Below, one piece after another: positions 22,661-35,318 of a DNA stretch of 64,000 nt. Made by a program: the position numbers and the translations under genes. The notes under the pieces were generated by a model. The model was not told where the DNA came from. It ran no database searches and saw only the letters and a list, made by a program, of their open reading frames with translations. The DNA lies in contig NC_081818.1 in the NCBI RefSeq assembly GCF_030704535.1, positions 8,235,501-8,299,500 on the forward strand. The letters run 5' to 3'. Origin of the DNA: Vitis vinifera. Lineage: Eukaryota; Streptophyta; Magnoliopsida; Vitales; Vitaceae. The stretch's first letter is position 1. Each line of letters opens with the position of its first letter.

Positions 22661-24094
22661 GGCTATGCAAGAGTCCTAATCATAAAGGAAGAAAACACCA
22701 TAATATTTAATATTATTAAATATTAATGTTCTATTTAGAATTATGTAAAAAAATAAACACCACCTAACTTTAAATGCCAATTTCAAATTTTTATTTTTAT
22801 TTTTTTGTATAAAAGAAAAATAAAATAAAATTATATATTTTCAAATTATTTACACTTTACCTGAGAAATGAAAAATAAGCTTTAAAAGAAACTTCTCTTT
22901 TCCTTTCATTTTTCTTTCTATTTTTTTCCTTCTTTCTAAGATGTTTTGCCTCAAAATTTTCAACAACTGCCATTGCTTGTGGATGTGACTGTTTGAGTAC
23001 ATAATCATTTCCCCTTACACTTTAAGCCAATAAAAAGGGAAAAAGGTGGTATGGGCAATACAAATAAGAAACTACGGCAGAGCCGATGGTATGGACAATC
23101 ATCCTATTGTGTAATGATAAATTGCAACCCGGGGAAAGTGAAAGAAACCCATTGTCATTAAAACGATATGGACTTAAATTAGCTCTGCAAAAATTACCAT
23201 ATAAACTTTAAACCAAGGTTGGCTAGTGGGTGCTTGACAGCAGGTTAATTTCATTTCAAACATTTTTCACCATAATCTATGCATTCTTTCTACCTGTCTA
23301 ATATTATAGTTCTTGAATTGCAACTTTCATATTAATGATCTACGAGGTGATTTGTGTGACACGAGAGATAAAAGAATTCCCGTAGGTTCTTAAATAAAAT
23401 AAAGAATTCTAATTATCACAGTCACGGAGAGCAGAACTGGGTGGTGGGGTGGGTGTGGTAAGAAGACTTCGTATTACCGGAATGACAACCCCATGATTTA
23501 CTCAATTTAAACATAGCAGGAAGACAGTCTAAGTTGATAAAGGAATTATGCTACAATTAGTAGCTATACCAGAGGCCTGAGTCAAATCCCACCAGGGTCA
23601 AGGTTGGGGTTTTGTGAATATGGGGGGTGGTCCTCTGTGGAAAAGAAAGTTATCTACTCCGACTTCTCAACAGCAGTACCAGATTATACTTAAAACTATT
23701 ATCAAATTGAAACATCCGTTTAATTTTAGAATGACATTATCCTAACCATTAAAAATTTTAAATATTGCAAAGACGTGAAATCGAAAAATCTTTTTCCAAC
23801 CATTTCAATTTTTCTCTCCAGTTTTCATTAATACAATATAAAGAAACATCAAATACAAGATTCCAAACACAAATTAATAAAAATAAATAAATAATAATCG
23901 ATTTATAAAGAGGAAGAAACACATATAAAGAAGTAGAAGAAAAAAAAAAAATAAGGTAAACCTGATCGGAGATGTAGAAGGGAGTTTTTAGAACTTAGTT
24001 GCAGCAAACAATGACGAATCCTAGACCCAACAATCAAAATGAACATCCAAAACCCTATAAATTAGAAATTGATTTTTTTTTTTAAATATAGTGG

Positions 24095-24362
24095 AAGGTT
24101 TAATTAATTCAATTTGGAAGAATCACTTGTTGTAGAGAATTGGATGATGAATGGGTTTCTAGCTTTGCAAAGAAGATAAGAAGTGGACGATAAATGGATT
24201 TCTACCTTTACAAAGAAGATAAACATCTGGAAGGTTTAATTAATTCAATTTGGAAAAATCACTTGTTGTAGAGAATTGGATGATGAGTGGGTTTCTAGCT
24301 TTGCAAAGAAGATAAGAAGTGAACAATAAATGGATTTCTACCTTTACAAAGAAGATAAACAT
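24095..24362 (+). repeat. 136-bp tandem duplication near the right end of the Harbinger element
   Basis: AAGGTTTAATTAATTCAATT occurs at 24,095 and 24,231, and the following 130 bp match with a few changes, including the GATGATGA(A/G)TGGGTTTCTAG phrase. Subterminal repeats in DNA transposons are often protein binding sites; that role is only inferred here. Confidence 0.85.
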
Positions 24363-24618
24363 CGGGTTTGAAGAACGAGATAAGAGGGTAAAATAGTAAT
24401 TTAGGTTATTTTATATTATCAAATTGATTTAATGAATCAGAATACCACCTATTTTTTATGAATGCAAATCCGACTTATAAGTTGAATTTGATTTCTGCCG
24501 GAATAATTTTTTATTCCGTTTCCATCATCTTAACATTTATCCAAACATAGGAATAAGAGAAAAAAAGAATGAGATGTCTATTCCCACTTCCTATTCCCAT
24601 GTACCAAACACCCCCTTA

Positions 24619-24841
24619 AAGATACTAATATTTGTGTTTTGAACATGAGATAAGGGACAAATCACTATCTTTAACTTGAATTTATGTTAATGCATGCTTT
24701 GAGAACTAATACGCCATCTTTTTTTTTTTAGTATAAAAGCATAAGAAGGGAGGAAATGTAAGCAACTTGATGTAATTCTAGCATTTGGGATGGAATGGAG
24801 GAGCAAAGATGCAACAAGATTAGCCCTAGTGCTTGCTAATG

Positions 24842-24877
<36 letters not shown>

Positions 24878-26420
24878 AAAAGCGAAAAGGCAAAAGAAAA
24901 CTACAAAGGCATTCTAAATTGGTTTAGGAGTAGCTAAAAGTGATTTGGAGAAGCCAAAATCGATTTCAAAAGTTGATTTAATCAATGTTAAAACCAATTT
25001 GTGAATGAGAATTGTCATATTAATGGAGTCTCACATCATAAAAGTGATTTAGAGGAGGCTGAAATCGAAATTCCAATCTTAGGTTAAAAGTTAAAACTGG
25101 TTTCCATATTGAAATTTTGATTTCATCTTGTTGAAATCAGTTTTTCCAAAATTTACTGCATATGCCAAATCAAAATTTCACACTTTGGTTAATTTGGTAT
25201 CAAAATCTAGATTTTAGGCAATTTTGATGTAATTTCAACTAATTAAGTTATACGTTTGCTATGGTGGCCAATGAGATTAGGCCAAGTGCCTTTTTAGGGT
25301 TAAGATATTTATATTTTCATTTTTTTTTCAAGGTTACAAAGATAACATTTTTACAATTTTGTTTGTAGTCACACTTTCTAGACTTTTGTTTCTTTCTTTT
25401 TATTAATATCCCATTTTTTTTCTTATGGAATTTGGGTGTGAAATCTCAATATAAGAGATTAAGATCTTTAATTTTGGAGATGTAGCATGAAGATACATGG
25501 AAGATTTGGACAAAGAGCATAAGAAAAGTAATGTCAGATTAATTGATCATTAGGTTTTCATGTTTACCTTATTAGAATGAGATCATCTATGAAATTATGG
25601 TTAGACTAAGATCCTAGTGATACTTCTAAAACCATTTGATCACTAGTTAACATAATTTGATATACTATCATGATTGAATTGAAAATTGATTGTACAAGAT
25701 AGATGAGTGGTACGAATGTATAAATATAAACCTCAATTAACCAATCTATATTATTTATTTTAGTGAATCATGTGAAAAGAGTATAAATGTCTTAAAATTC
25801 AATTTGATCCCACATTGACTTTGGTCCTAAACCCTAGATCTATGATTTACTCTCTCTCTCTCTCTCTCCTTCTCTTCTTATGAATTTGAAGCTAAATTTT
25901 GAAAACTCCAGAGTTGTTATCATAGATTTGTCTTAATCAATTTAATCTAAATTCGGTCTTTTTAGAAAAACTTCTCTATTAAATTCACAATTTTGGGTAT
26001 AAGAATACTTTGTTCAATACATAAATAGTCAAATGTGTTAGTCTTTAAAGGATGACATCTAGATACCATACACCATAACTATCCTCTCTTTGTTTTTTCT
26101 TGGCTATGATTTCTATAATAATAAAGATTTTCGTTCTAAAACATAGAGTATCGATAAAAAAAAAGTGTCATTTTTGTTAGAGATTGAAGATTGTCTTAGT
26201 TTTTAGGAGCTTAGAGCTTGTTTTACGACGTGATTTAAAAATAGCTTTCTATTTTTCTAAAAAAAAATGACTTCTAAAATTTAATAGCATTGTTTAGCAA
26301 TTGTTCTCTAGAAATAGTTCAAAAAAAAAAAATGAACGTTCTCTTCACTTGCTTTTAAATACAATAAGAGAACATAGAGAAATAAGAATAATAATAATTA
26401 AAAAAATGATAATATAAGAT
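24619..26420. other. Spacer, no gene seen, two microsatellites
   Basis: Holds a (TAAA)n array at 24,842-24,875 and a (TC)n array at 25,851-25,868. The rest is AT-rich text with repeated phrases such as AAATCGATTT and GAAATTTTGATTTCA, but without a gene or terminal repeats. Confidence 0.5.
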
Positions 26421-26744
26421 TGTGGACCCCGCACTTCTGCACATGCGTTCCACTCGATGACGAAACTCGTTGTTTTTATTTGTTTGGTGAAATTTTGATT
26501 TTTAGAAAAGATTTGGAGTCACCACTTATTTTTATTTTATTTTTAAGGGAAAACAAAATAAGAAAGAAAACTCTAAGTGTGACTCCTTATTTGGAAAAGA
26601 CAGTCTATGGAAAACCAAACTTGGGTTTGGGGGTCAAGTTACTTATTGGGAAGGTATGGTAAGGACCATAACACCCCTCCAAACCCCTAAAAATGGGTCT
26701 CTACTAAATAAGGTGAAGCAAATGTGGAAATTGACAAGGAAATT

Positions 26745-27957
26745 TTTAGCCCAAGGGTTCTCCTAATCGGGTTTTGATGGTAACAAACCATGGTTAAGTG
26801 ACTAATTGGTTTAAATGTTTAAGAATCTCAGGTATAAACTCGAAAATTCATCAAAGAACCAAATGGATAAAAGATCGAGACGCTTGGAAGACTTGTGATC
26901 ATAGGAAACTAATGTAAGATGAATGCATGAGTGCACTTAGGATTTTCATACGTTTCATACACCTTAGAAAACTCGGTTTATTCTTTAAAATGTCGATTTC
27001 ATTAAAACCTGAGTTTTTAACTAATTTACCTTAGGCAAAATGTTTCAAAATTGGCTTAATAATTTACCTAAAGACCTTGCCTAAGTGTTAGAAAAAAAAA
27101 AAAGAATCAAAAAATAGGTTTTTCGGGGCCAAAAAGGCTCAACCGGTCGAGGCTATGGCCAACCGGTCAACCGATTAAGGAATCGGTTGACCGGTTGAGG
27201 TCGTCCGATCGAGGACCGGTCGAGGAAGGTCAAAAACCTTATCTCTCTCCCAGTAGCCTTCTCTTCCCGGTCGAGGTGATTCCCTTATCGGTCGAGGTCC
27301 AGTCGAAGACCGGTCGAGGTCCGGTTGAGGCAACGGTAACCTGTCATGCATTAAATGCTCCAACGGCTAGTGAACCGGTCGACCCCTAGCTCGACCGGAC
27401 GAGGTTGCCTTTTGCTGTTTTTGACTCCCAAGCTTAAAAACCTATAAATTGAGAGCTCCACTTCATTTATTGACAAGAGAACACTTGCATTCAAAGCCCA
27501 CCTACCTGTTCTTGATCAAAAAGCTCTTATTTCTTTCATAGTGCATTAAATTACCACTTGCATATCCTTTAGTGCACTCTTGTTTGTCATCCTAGCTTTA
27601 TCTTGTATTTGAGCCATCTTTAAGCTAGGTTGAGTGATTATATCTTGTAACAATCCGAGTGTTAAAGCCTTCAAGAGGGTTGAATCTTGAAGAGGTTGTG
27701 TAAGAGCCCATTGGAGCCGGATTCCAAGTGTAAGAAGATTAGAAGCTTGGTTGAAGTTTCATGTTAGTGGAACCTTCACTCGGTTAGAAGGTTGAGGAGA
27801 GTGGACGTAGGCAAGGAAGTGTCGAACCACTATAAACCCAAGTTTGAATTCTCTAAACTCTATATCTTTACTTTGCTCATATTTTGTTTAAATTTGTTGT
27901 GATTGAAAAGATTTAAAAAACCCAATTCACCCCCTATTTTAGGTGTTTTTCTTAACT
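26745..27957 (+). mobile_element. Copia-like LTR nested in the gypsy LTR
   Basis: The region has a TATA-like CCTATAAATTGAG (near 27,440), a stretch that starts near GCCCAAGGGTTCTCCTAATC, and an end near CACCCCCTATTTTAGGTG. No internal coding region is present. The boundaries are approximate and no target duplication was identified, so solo-LTR status is an inference. Confidence 0.45.
27136..27400 (+). repeat. Cluster of CCGGTCGAGG motifs
   Basis: At least ten exact or near copies of CCGGTCGAGG or CCGGTTGAGG occur at irregular spacing in about 260 bp. This is a GC-rich island in AT-rich DNA, upstream of the TATA-like box of the nested LTR. Confidence 0.8.
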
Positions 27958-28173
27958 AAGCATAGCCTTTGTTTTCTCAGAAATCAATGGATACCAATAA
28001 AATGATCGAATAATAAAACAAATCGAGCATGAGAATGAATAAATAAATGAAGTAGGAGTGAGAGCGTACCTTAGTAGCAAATAATAGTGCACTATCATGG
28101 AAAAAAGGTTAGCTCAAGTACAAAATTTATCGCATGCATATCAAAGAGCAAGACAAAGATCAAGCAATATTCA

Positions 28174-29354
28174 TTAAGGTGTGGCTCCTATAGAGGTGCA
28201 AAAATAAGTTTGATAAGCCCACAATGCAAACAAAAGCTTCTCTAACCAATCTCGAGAAGTCTCAATCATCCTCTGCAAGATCCTCTTAATATTCTTATTC
28301 GCATCCTCTACCACTTCGTTAGTCTGCGGCCTGTATGCAGACGATCTATGATGCTGGATACCGTATCTCTGTAATAAAGTGTCAACATCTGCTCTAAAAT
28401 GTACTTCTCTGCTCGAAATCAACTCATGAGGGACTTCATAGCGACAAATAATGTGTGATCTGATGAAACTAGCGACCCCAAATGATTTCAATCTCGCATA
28501 TGAAGCAGCCTCCATCCACTTGGTAAAGTAATCAATGATGACCAAGATGAACTCATGACTACTGGAAGACTTTGGCGAAATCTTCCCAATAATGTTTATA
28601 CCCCATATTGAAAATGGTCATGGTGAATTCAGTGCATGTAACTCTAAAAGGGGTATGTAGATAAGGTCTCTATGAATCTAGCACTCTCGACATCTTTAAA
28701 CAAACTGGCAATAATTTGTCTCCATAGTCAACCAAAAATAGTCGGTCTTCATGACCTTACAAGCTAATATATGTTCTCCCATATGTGGTCCACAAACTCC
28801 CACATGAACCTCTCTCATCACTCAATCGGTAGAGGCGTGGTGAAAGCACAATAGTAACATCCCATCAACTGATCGTTTGTACAATGTCTCCCCACAGATC
28901 ACAAACCGGGTAGCTAACTGTTTCAATGCTCTCTTATCCTTGGTTGTGGCGACCTCAAGATATATGTCAAGTCTCAAAAACTGATATATGTCATGGCACC
29001 AAGGCAAACCATCTTCCAACTCTGCCTCATCAATCAAGCAACAATAGGTAGGAACTGATCTCGACTCAATCAGTAAAGGGCGAACAATGGTATCAGCGAG
29101 AATATCAATCATGGAAGCTAGAGTAGCTAAGGTATCAACAAACTGGTTTTGCGCTCTAGGCAGATGAGTATAACTCAAATCATCAAATTTTCCAACCACC
29201 AGCTCTAAGTATGCATGGTAAGGCTTAAGTTTCACATCTTTAGTCTTCCAATGGCCTTGAATCTATCTCAATACCAGATTGGAGTCACTAAACACCTCCA
29301 TCTGTCTAATCTCGAGCTTAAGAGTTGTCTCTAATCCCAAGATACAAGCCTCAT
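28174..29354 (-). pseudogene. Gypsy pol, 3' part: RNase H end and integrase (decayed)
   Basis: On the minus strand the frame resumes at EACILGLE (29,349) after the nested insertion. It runs through the RNase H end (HLPRAQNQFVDTLATLASM), an HHCC-type zinc region (about 28,680-28,820) and the integrase core (VIIDYFTKWMEAAS, RYGIQHHRSSAYRPQTN). There are in-frame stops, for example TAG in place of CAG before IQGHWK. The integrase ends abruptly at GATP near 28,174, so its C-terminal part is deleted. This belongs to the same element as 35,319-40,311. Confidence 0.88.
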
Positions 29355-30641
29355 TGTGGACCCGCATTTTTCACGTGCGTCCCCACTCGATCGGCGAGAC
29401 TCACATTCTATTTGTGAAAAATTAATTTTAGAAAAGTTGGAGTCGCCACCTATTTTATTTTTATTTTAAAGGGAAAATAAAACAAGAAAGAAAAACCCTA
29501 AAAAGTGACTCCATAGTTTTGGAAAAATCATGTCTTTGAGAAACCTAAGTCTAGGTCCGGGGATTAGGTTACTTATTGGGAAGGTACCTCTAGGAGATAG
29601 CACCCCTCTAAGCCTTAAAGAGGTCTTTACTGACTAAATTGGGGAAATGGGGCAATTAATTGATTAATTGTAGATACCTAAGTAAGCTAGGTGATTTTAG
29701 AAAGTAGCATGCTAAATAAGGAGATCAATCACAATAAAGGAGAGTTAGAGTGTGTACCTGAACCACTTCTTAAGCGCTATCATAAAACATCAATGGTTAA
29801 TTCAGAAGTATGACACACGACATGCATTTTATCAAGGATGATCAAACAAGCATTGAGACAATCAAGTATGGCATCAAACAAGGACAATGACATGCATATT
29901 CATGAAATTTTGGGAACGTACCTGGATAGCATATATAACTCCTAATGCGCTTCCTCAGGACATGGGGGTTAGATAATAAATAATAAATAATGAATAATAA
30001 ATCCTAGCATGCTTATCTAATTAATTAGCAAAAATTATCAGAATTCGGAATAATTAATTATCATACATATCTTGCATACAATTCCCAAAAAGAAAAATGT
30101 AAATATGATTACAATAAATAGCAAGGTGGTAGCAAAAAATAAATTTTGAAAAAGATTTTCTTATGTAGGGGTTTCACCAATTCCCCAAATTAATATACAT
30201 GAATTTAGCCTAAAATTGTCCCATTTATTTGGGACCACAAGCTTTGATTCGCATTTTGTTTAAAACCAAAATTTTTGTTGAAAATTGAGAAGGATGCAAA
30301 CCGATCGAAATATGGTTGCAAATTTTAAGAAAATGAAATTTTTTTTTTCTAAGGACTCTAAATGAATTCTTTTAAAATAGATTTTTAAAGGGATCTTTTA
30401 AGAAAAGTGTTGGATTTCAAAATAAAAGAAATTAATTTGAAAACGACAAGACATAAAGAACAAAATACCAAGCAAAACAAAAGTTATTAAAATCGCAAAG
30501 TAGAGTTTTTGACAATTGAGAAAATTGAAGTGGTGGGAATGGAGGTCAATCTTCACTATTTTCCAATGGCCTCCGAAAAGTAAATTTTACCATAGACTAC
30601 CAAAGCAATAAACTATTCGAACTTAGATCATATAAGCTAAC
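29355..30641. other. Outer insertion, part left of the CACTA element
   Basis: LTR-like, non-coding sequence. It opens with the GTGGACCCGCATTTTTCACG block that is shared with 26,421. No gene is seen. Confidence 0.6.
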
Positions 30642-30644
30642 GAT

Positions 30645-32615
30645 CACTACTACAAAAATTGAAATTAATGACGCTTTATTTTATGACGCTTTCTAAAAGC
30701 GTCATTATTGAGGGTATACAATGACGCTTATAAGAAGTGTCATAGTTGTATTATTTATCTTGATACTTATTATAAGTGTCATTATTTGATGTCATCTTTT
30801 TCCTTATAATCGTGTATATAATGACGCTTATAAGAAGCGTCATAGTTTTATTATTTACCTTGACACTTATTATAAGCATCATTATTTGATGGGTATGTAA
30901 TGACGTTCCTGAGAAGTGTCATAGTTGTATTGACTTTTAAAATTTTTGTTTTAAGTTAACTTATACAAATTTTGATATTAGAATTTTATTCTATAAATTA
31001 ATTATGGTAAATTGACATTAATATTAATGACATAAAGTTGCTAGATTAAGGTTTTTTTAAAAAAAATTGGATATAAATAAAATAAAATCCTAATAAATTA
31101 TTTTTTTATTGTTTGATATTAATTTTTTTATAGTTTGTATCAATACAATCTATTTTCATAAACTATTTTTCATTTTTATTAAATTAGAAATTATCTTATA
31201 TTTCATTTAAAAATAATTTGTTAATTTATTTGTGGACCACAAAAAAGTGGCCTATTTTGAGCACTTGTTCGAGCCTTGGGCCACATTTATTGGGTTTAAC
31301 CCTTTTATTTGAGAATGTTTTATAGTTAATGAATATAAATTTGAAATTATTTAACTAAAATGAAATAAATTAATATTTAAATTAATTTAATGATGATTAG
31401 ACTCACAATAAAACTAAATGCAATAAGAATATTTATAAAAACTTTCTAATATTTATGGGAATTAAGCTCATTCTATTAAATTAGTTTTTTTTTTAAATAT
31501 CAATATTCAAATTAAACCGACATCAACCTAAAATATCAAATAATTAAACAATATAAATTCATTATGAGTTCAATATATAAAAATTATTATTGGAAGATGA
31601 AATAAAGAATACTATTTTAATATATTGAAAAAGGACATGCATGGTATTTTAGAATTTGTTATAAAGTCTCCATTGAAAACCCTAACTTTTGGAAGACAAG
31701 AAAGAAGGGAGAGAGCCACCGTTTTTAATGAGAAAGAAGAGAAGAGAGAAAAATGCAAGTTTTTCTCATCATGCCCAGATTTCATCAAAGGTTTGATCCC
31801 ACTTCGTCCGTGGTCCGATCGAGCTGAAATTTGGAGGAGAGTTTCGTGACTCATTTATCTTCAATCTGAACGATGAAGATCGGATTTGGAGTTTCGGAAA
31901 GTCATTAGAAAGAAAGAGGAGAAGAGAGAAAAACGTAGGTTTTCTCATCATGCCCAGATTTCATCAAATGTCCGATCCCGCTTCGTCCGTGGTCCGATCG
32001 AGTTGAAATTTTAAGGAGAGGTTCGTGGCTCATGTATCTTCAATATGAACGGTGGAGATCGGATTTGGAGTTTTGGACAGTCATTAGAGAGAAAGAGGAG
32101 AAGAGAGAAAAACGTAGGTTTTTCTCATCATGCCTAGATTTCATCAAATGTCTGATCCCGCTTCGTCCGTGGTCCGATCGAGTTGAAATTTGAAGGAGAG
32201 GTTCGTGGCTCATGTATCTTCAATATGAACGGTGAAGATCGGATTTGGAGTTTCGGACAGTCATTAGAGAGAAAGAGGAGAAGAGAGAAAAATAGTGGTT
32301 TTTTACATCATGCCCAGATTTCATCAAATGTCCGATGCCGCTTTTTTCATGGTCTGATTGAGCTGAAATTTGAAGGAGAGGTTCATAAGTCATTAATCTT
32401 AAATTTGAACGGTGAAGATCGGATTTAGAGTTTTGAAAAGTCATCTTTCAGCTAAAAACAAAACCTTTATTTTATCAAAGATGACGCTTCCTGAAAGTGT
32501 CATTGTTGCCTAAGACATACAATGACAGAGGCGAAGAGGACGCTTTAGAGAAGCGTCATCTGTTACCTTTCTTGACGCTTAAAAAACGTCATTGTTTCCC
32601 ATTTTTCTTGTAGTG
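30645..32615. mobile_element. Non-autonomous CACTA element (1,971 bp)
   Basis: The ends are CACTACTACAAAAATTG and, reverse-complemented on the right, CACTACAAGAAAAATGGG. GAT flanks both sides (30,642-30,644 and 32,616-32,618), the 3-bp duplication typical of CACTA (En/Spm). Both subterminal regions are filled with TGACGCTT and its complement, often as hairpins such as TGACGCTTATAAGAAGCGTC. No transposase is encoded. The centre holds four units of a 180-bp tandem repeat. Confidence 0.95.
31722..32443 (+). repeat. Four tandem units of 180 bp inside the CACTA element
   Basis: GAAGAGAGAAAAA recurs at 31,741, 31,921, 32,100 and 32,280. Each is followed by CATCATGCC(C/T)AGATTTCATC, a GTCCGTGGTCCGATCGAG-like stretch and GATCGGATTT. 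The middle units are most alike and the last is the most diverged. Confidence 0.93.
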
Positions 32616-32618
32616 GAT

Positions 32619-35318
32619 ATACCCACCAAGAATTAATGACTATTTTCGAGAAACACATCAATTAAAAATAACAATCAAGAATTAGCACATGATCAATCAA
32701 ACACACAAACGCATCTAGACTTGTTAAAATGGATGAAATTAAGTCAAGGCAAATGTGAATTTTCAGTCATAAAATTAATTTTTTTAATAAGCTAATATTA
32801 TAAAAAATACCTAAACTAAATAGATGAGTTAAATTTAACCAAGGTAGACTAAAAGAAACATGATTTTTTTCACATAAAATTGATTAAACCAAAAAGTTAG
32901 AAACTCACAAACACATCTAAACTAAAAGAAAAATCAGCACTAAAGTAAATTGAAATGAAAAAAATAAGAACTTTATCATGTAGAATTAATTAAACTAATT
33001 ATAAAAAAACATCTAAACTAACGAAATAAATTAAAATTAAACTAAAATAAAATTTAAAAAAAGAAAAAGAAACTTGCCTTCAAGAATGCATATTGCTGAA
33101 TCTATTGTAGGAAGACCGCTCTTGGATGCGTGCCTTTCTTTGCGTGTTTCAGGAAATCATCTCTTAATGCGTGGCTTATGTGGCGGCCATCTTCCTCTTT
33201 CCATAAGATACAATTCCATAAGTACCCGAACCAAGTTCTTTTATGTATTCTAGGTCAGAATTTTATTTTATTTTTTATAATCTGCAGCACTCTAGTGGCT
33301 AGAAGAGAATAAAATATGGCCTGGTTGTGTAGTTGACAATGACGGGAATTGGAGGATTCATCGTTTTCAAATATGCATGGATGGATGGGCTGCTGTCCAG
33401 ATGGTTCCGTCAGTGAGTTCAAACAGCCACCTCTTTGCTCTCAAATCTCCTTGCACTAATCCCTTCAAAACAGCCCCTCTCACACTCTCTAAACTCTCTC
33501 TTTTATATCCCTTGAAATAGCCTCTCGCATGCTCTCAAAACTCTCTCTTCGGATCATCTCAAACAACAACTCCTCACGCTCTGAAAATGCGGACTGATCT
33601 TTGTGCGGACAGCAGCCTATGATCCCTTCAAAACGCCTACTAATCTCTTCCCAAACGGCATCCTCAAAGGCTCTAAAAAATCCCTCATCCGTTCACTTCA
33701 AACAGCAGCCTCTCACGCTTCAAAACGCCTCCTGATCTCCCCCCAAACGGCAGCCTCTCCTTCCATGGAATACTCTGTTTCTTTGTTTTAATCTCCGCGG
33801 ATATATGGAAAGTGCATATGTGGTGACTCACTTAGAGATTCTATAGGATGCAGTCGTGTGTCCTCCTTGGTAAGTAATCAAATCCTTACCATGTTGACTT
33901 TTCTTTCTAAAAAAAAACAAAAAGAATCTCCTCACAGCCCACTATATGCGTATTGTGCACTAATGGTGGACTGCATGTCCACTTCTCCTCATTCATGGAC
34001 TGTGTTCTCTCATGCGGAGTGCGTGTTGTGTCCAACTCTTTCAAGCATGCAGCCGCTTTGCTTATGGCAGCATGTGGATGAAGAATTGATGTGCAAATTG
34101 GAGGTGGACCAATCATGGAGGTTCAGGAATCGGGATGCCAATGTTGCTATCAGTTTTCCTTTCCTCTCTTCAATGCGCCCTGAAAATGTATCAAAAATGG
34201 TGCGGCTGGTTGGTGGTCGTCTTCCCAATGGTGCAATTGCACCTTTATCCTGATCAGAATCTGTGTCCGCTCCATTCAAAAAGCTGGTGCATCCCTCTTC
34301 AAAAATCTGGTGCATCTCTCTTTCAAGAATCCCATCATACTCCCTTCCAAAATTTGGTCATCTTTCCCCTTAACAATCTCGTGTATCCTTTCAAAAATCT
34401 GATCATCTTTCTCTGCTCCCATCTTGCACCCATAGGGATCCTTCAATATGTGGACTGTCCAGATCTTTCACATGCGTGCTGGCCACTTACCATCCTTGCA
34501 TGGTGATATCTTCCTTCCTTTTTTTTACAGGATTCTTTCCAAGTCTCTTTATTTGGCCGTGATCTTCTCTCATTCATGGCTCCAAGTCTCATGCAAAAAT
34601 TAAAAATAAAATTGAAATAAGAAATGGGAATTATGATCAAAATGAAATATAACGAAATAAAATAAAATCTCAAATCACATAGCCACAAAATCCAAGATAT
34701 CAATTTATGGGATTAAAGAATAAATAAATAAGTAGGTAAATAAACAAATAAATTGATAAAAGTATAAAAATAAATATTAGACGTATGCAATTAGGAAAAA
34801 TCAAGAAATTAAATTAATGCAACAGATTATAATAATTTAAATGTCAAACTCAAAACCATTAAAAATCATAAAATTCATTCATGCAATAAAAAGTCAAACA
34901 ACACTCATCTTATCCCGAAAAATAAGTAACCAAAATCAAGATCATGCCTAAGAGAACTATGCCAAAAGAAGTGTCTAAGTGACCTATTTTGAAAGACTGT
35001 CTAAGTAACCTAGGGTGAATGTGTGCAAGCTAGAAGGTGCTAAGTGCATCTAAATTGGCCTAAGGTGGTGCCTAATGGGCCAAATGTATCTAAATGGGTC
35101 TAGGGTGCCTAAGTGGGCCTAAGTCTAAGTGAGCCTAAGTCTAAATCAAGACTACCAAGGATCATAATAAGGGGTTAGGCAATCCCTCAACCAAAGTCTC
35201 CGAGGTGGCTCAGAAAAAGTAAGTAGTATGAGTAGCTATGGGTCACCAAGGAACTACTGTAGAGCCTTGGAAATGAACTTAAAGGCATGTGCTAAAGAGA
35301 CAAAATTAAGGGTCTACA
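32619..35318. other. Outer insertion, part right of the CACTA element
   Basis: Non-coding. From 33,400 to 33,790 a phrase with AAACAGCAGCCTCTCACGCT and CTCTCAAAACTCTCTC recurs several times imperfectly, and similar short duplications occur at 34,260-34,420 (TCCAAAATCTGG-like). From 34,960 to 35,140 a phrase of the type CTAAGTGGGCCTAAGT is repeated. No gene is supported. Confidence 0.55.

Larger units (their letters stand above)
19065..24615 (-). mobile_element. Complete PIF/Harbinger transposon (5,551 bp)
   Basis: The left end GGGGGTGTTTGGTAC is matched exactly by the reverse complement of the right end, and similarity continues imperfectly for about 20 bp more. TTA flanks both sides (19,062-19,064 and 24,616-24,618), the target duplication typical of PIF/Harbinger. 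It contains a DDE transposase gene and a MYB/SANT-like gene on the same (minus) strand, in the order transposase then MYB-like. A 136-bp tandem duplication lies near the right end. Confidence 0.95.
26421..28173 (-). mobile_element. Left-end LTR of the decayed gypsy element, interrupted by a copia-like LTR
   Basis: It starts TGTGGACCCCGCACTT. Its first about 300 bp align with the start of the LTR-like insertion at 29,355 (shared GAAAAGATTTGGAGTC-like text, AAGGGAAAA, TTACTTATTGGGAAGGTA, ACACCCCTC). About 200 bp at 27,960-28,170 (GAGAGCGTACC... GCATGCATATCAAAGAGCAAG) also read like this LTR family. In between (roughly 26,745-27,957) sits unrelated LTR-like sequence. This is the expected 3' LTR of the minus-strand gypsy at 28,174-40,311. 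Confidence 0.6.
29355..35318 (-). mobile_element. 5,964-bp LTR-like insertion in gypsy RNase H, target duplication CTCAT
   Basis: The ends are TGTGGACCC on the left and GGGTCTACA on the right, an imperfect inverted pair with TG...CA. CTCAT flanks both sides (29,350-29,354 and 35,319-35,323), and the interrupted codons VEYE and ACILGLE join when it is removed. No gag or pol is found inside. Its start matches the left-end gypsy LTR at 26,421. The simplest reading is one very long solo LTR (about 3.99 kb once the internal CACTA element is subtracted). A non-autonomous element is also possible. Confidence 0.8.

Noticed and set aside
31722..32443. Regular repeats considered as a CRISPR-like array
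   Set aside because: Units are 180-bp direct tandem copies without unique spacers, inside a plant CACTA element.
33603..34506. Plus-strand frames of 60-131 codons near 33.6-34.5 kb
   Set aside because: They overlap each other in different frames, are built from short repeated phrases of the LTR-like unit, and match no protein family I recognise.
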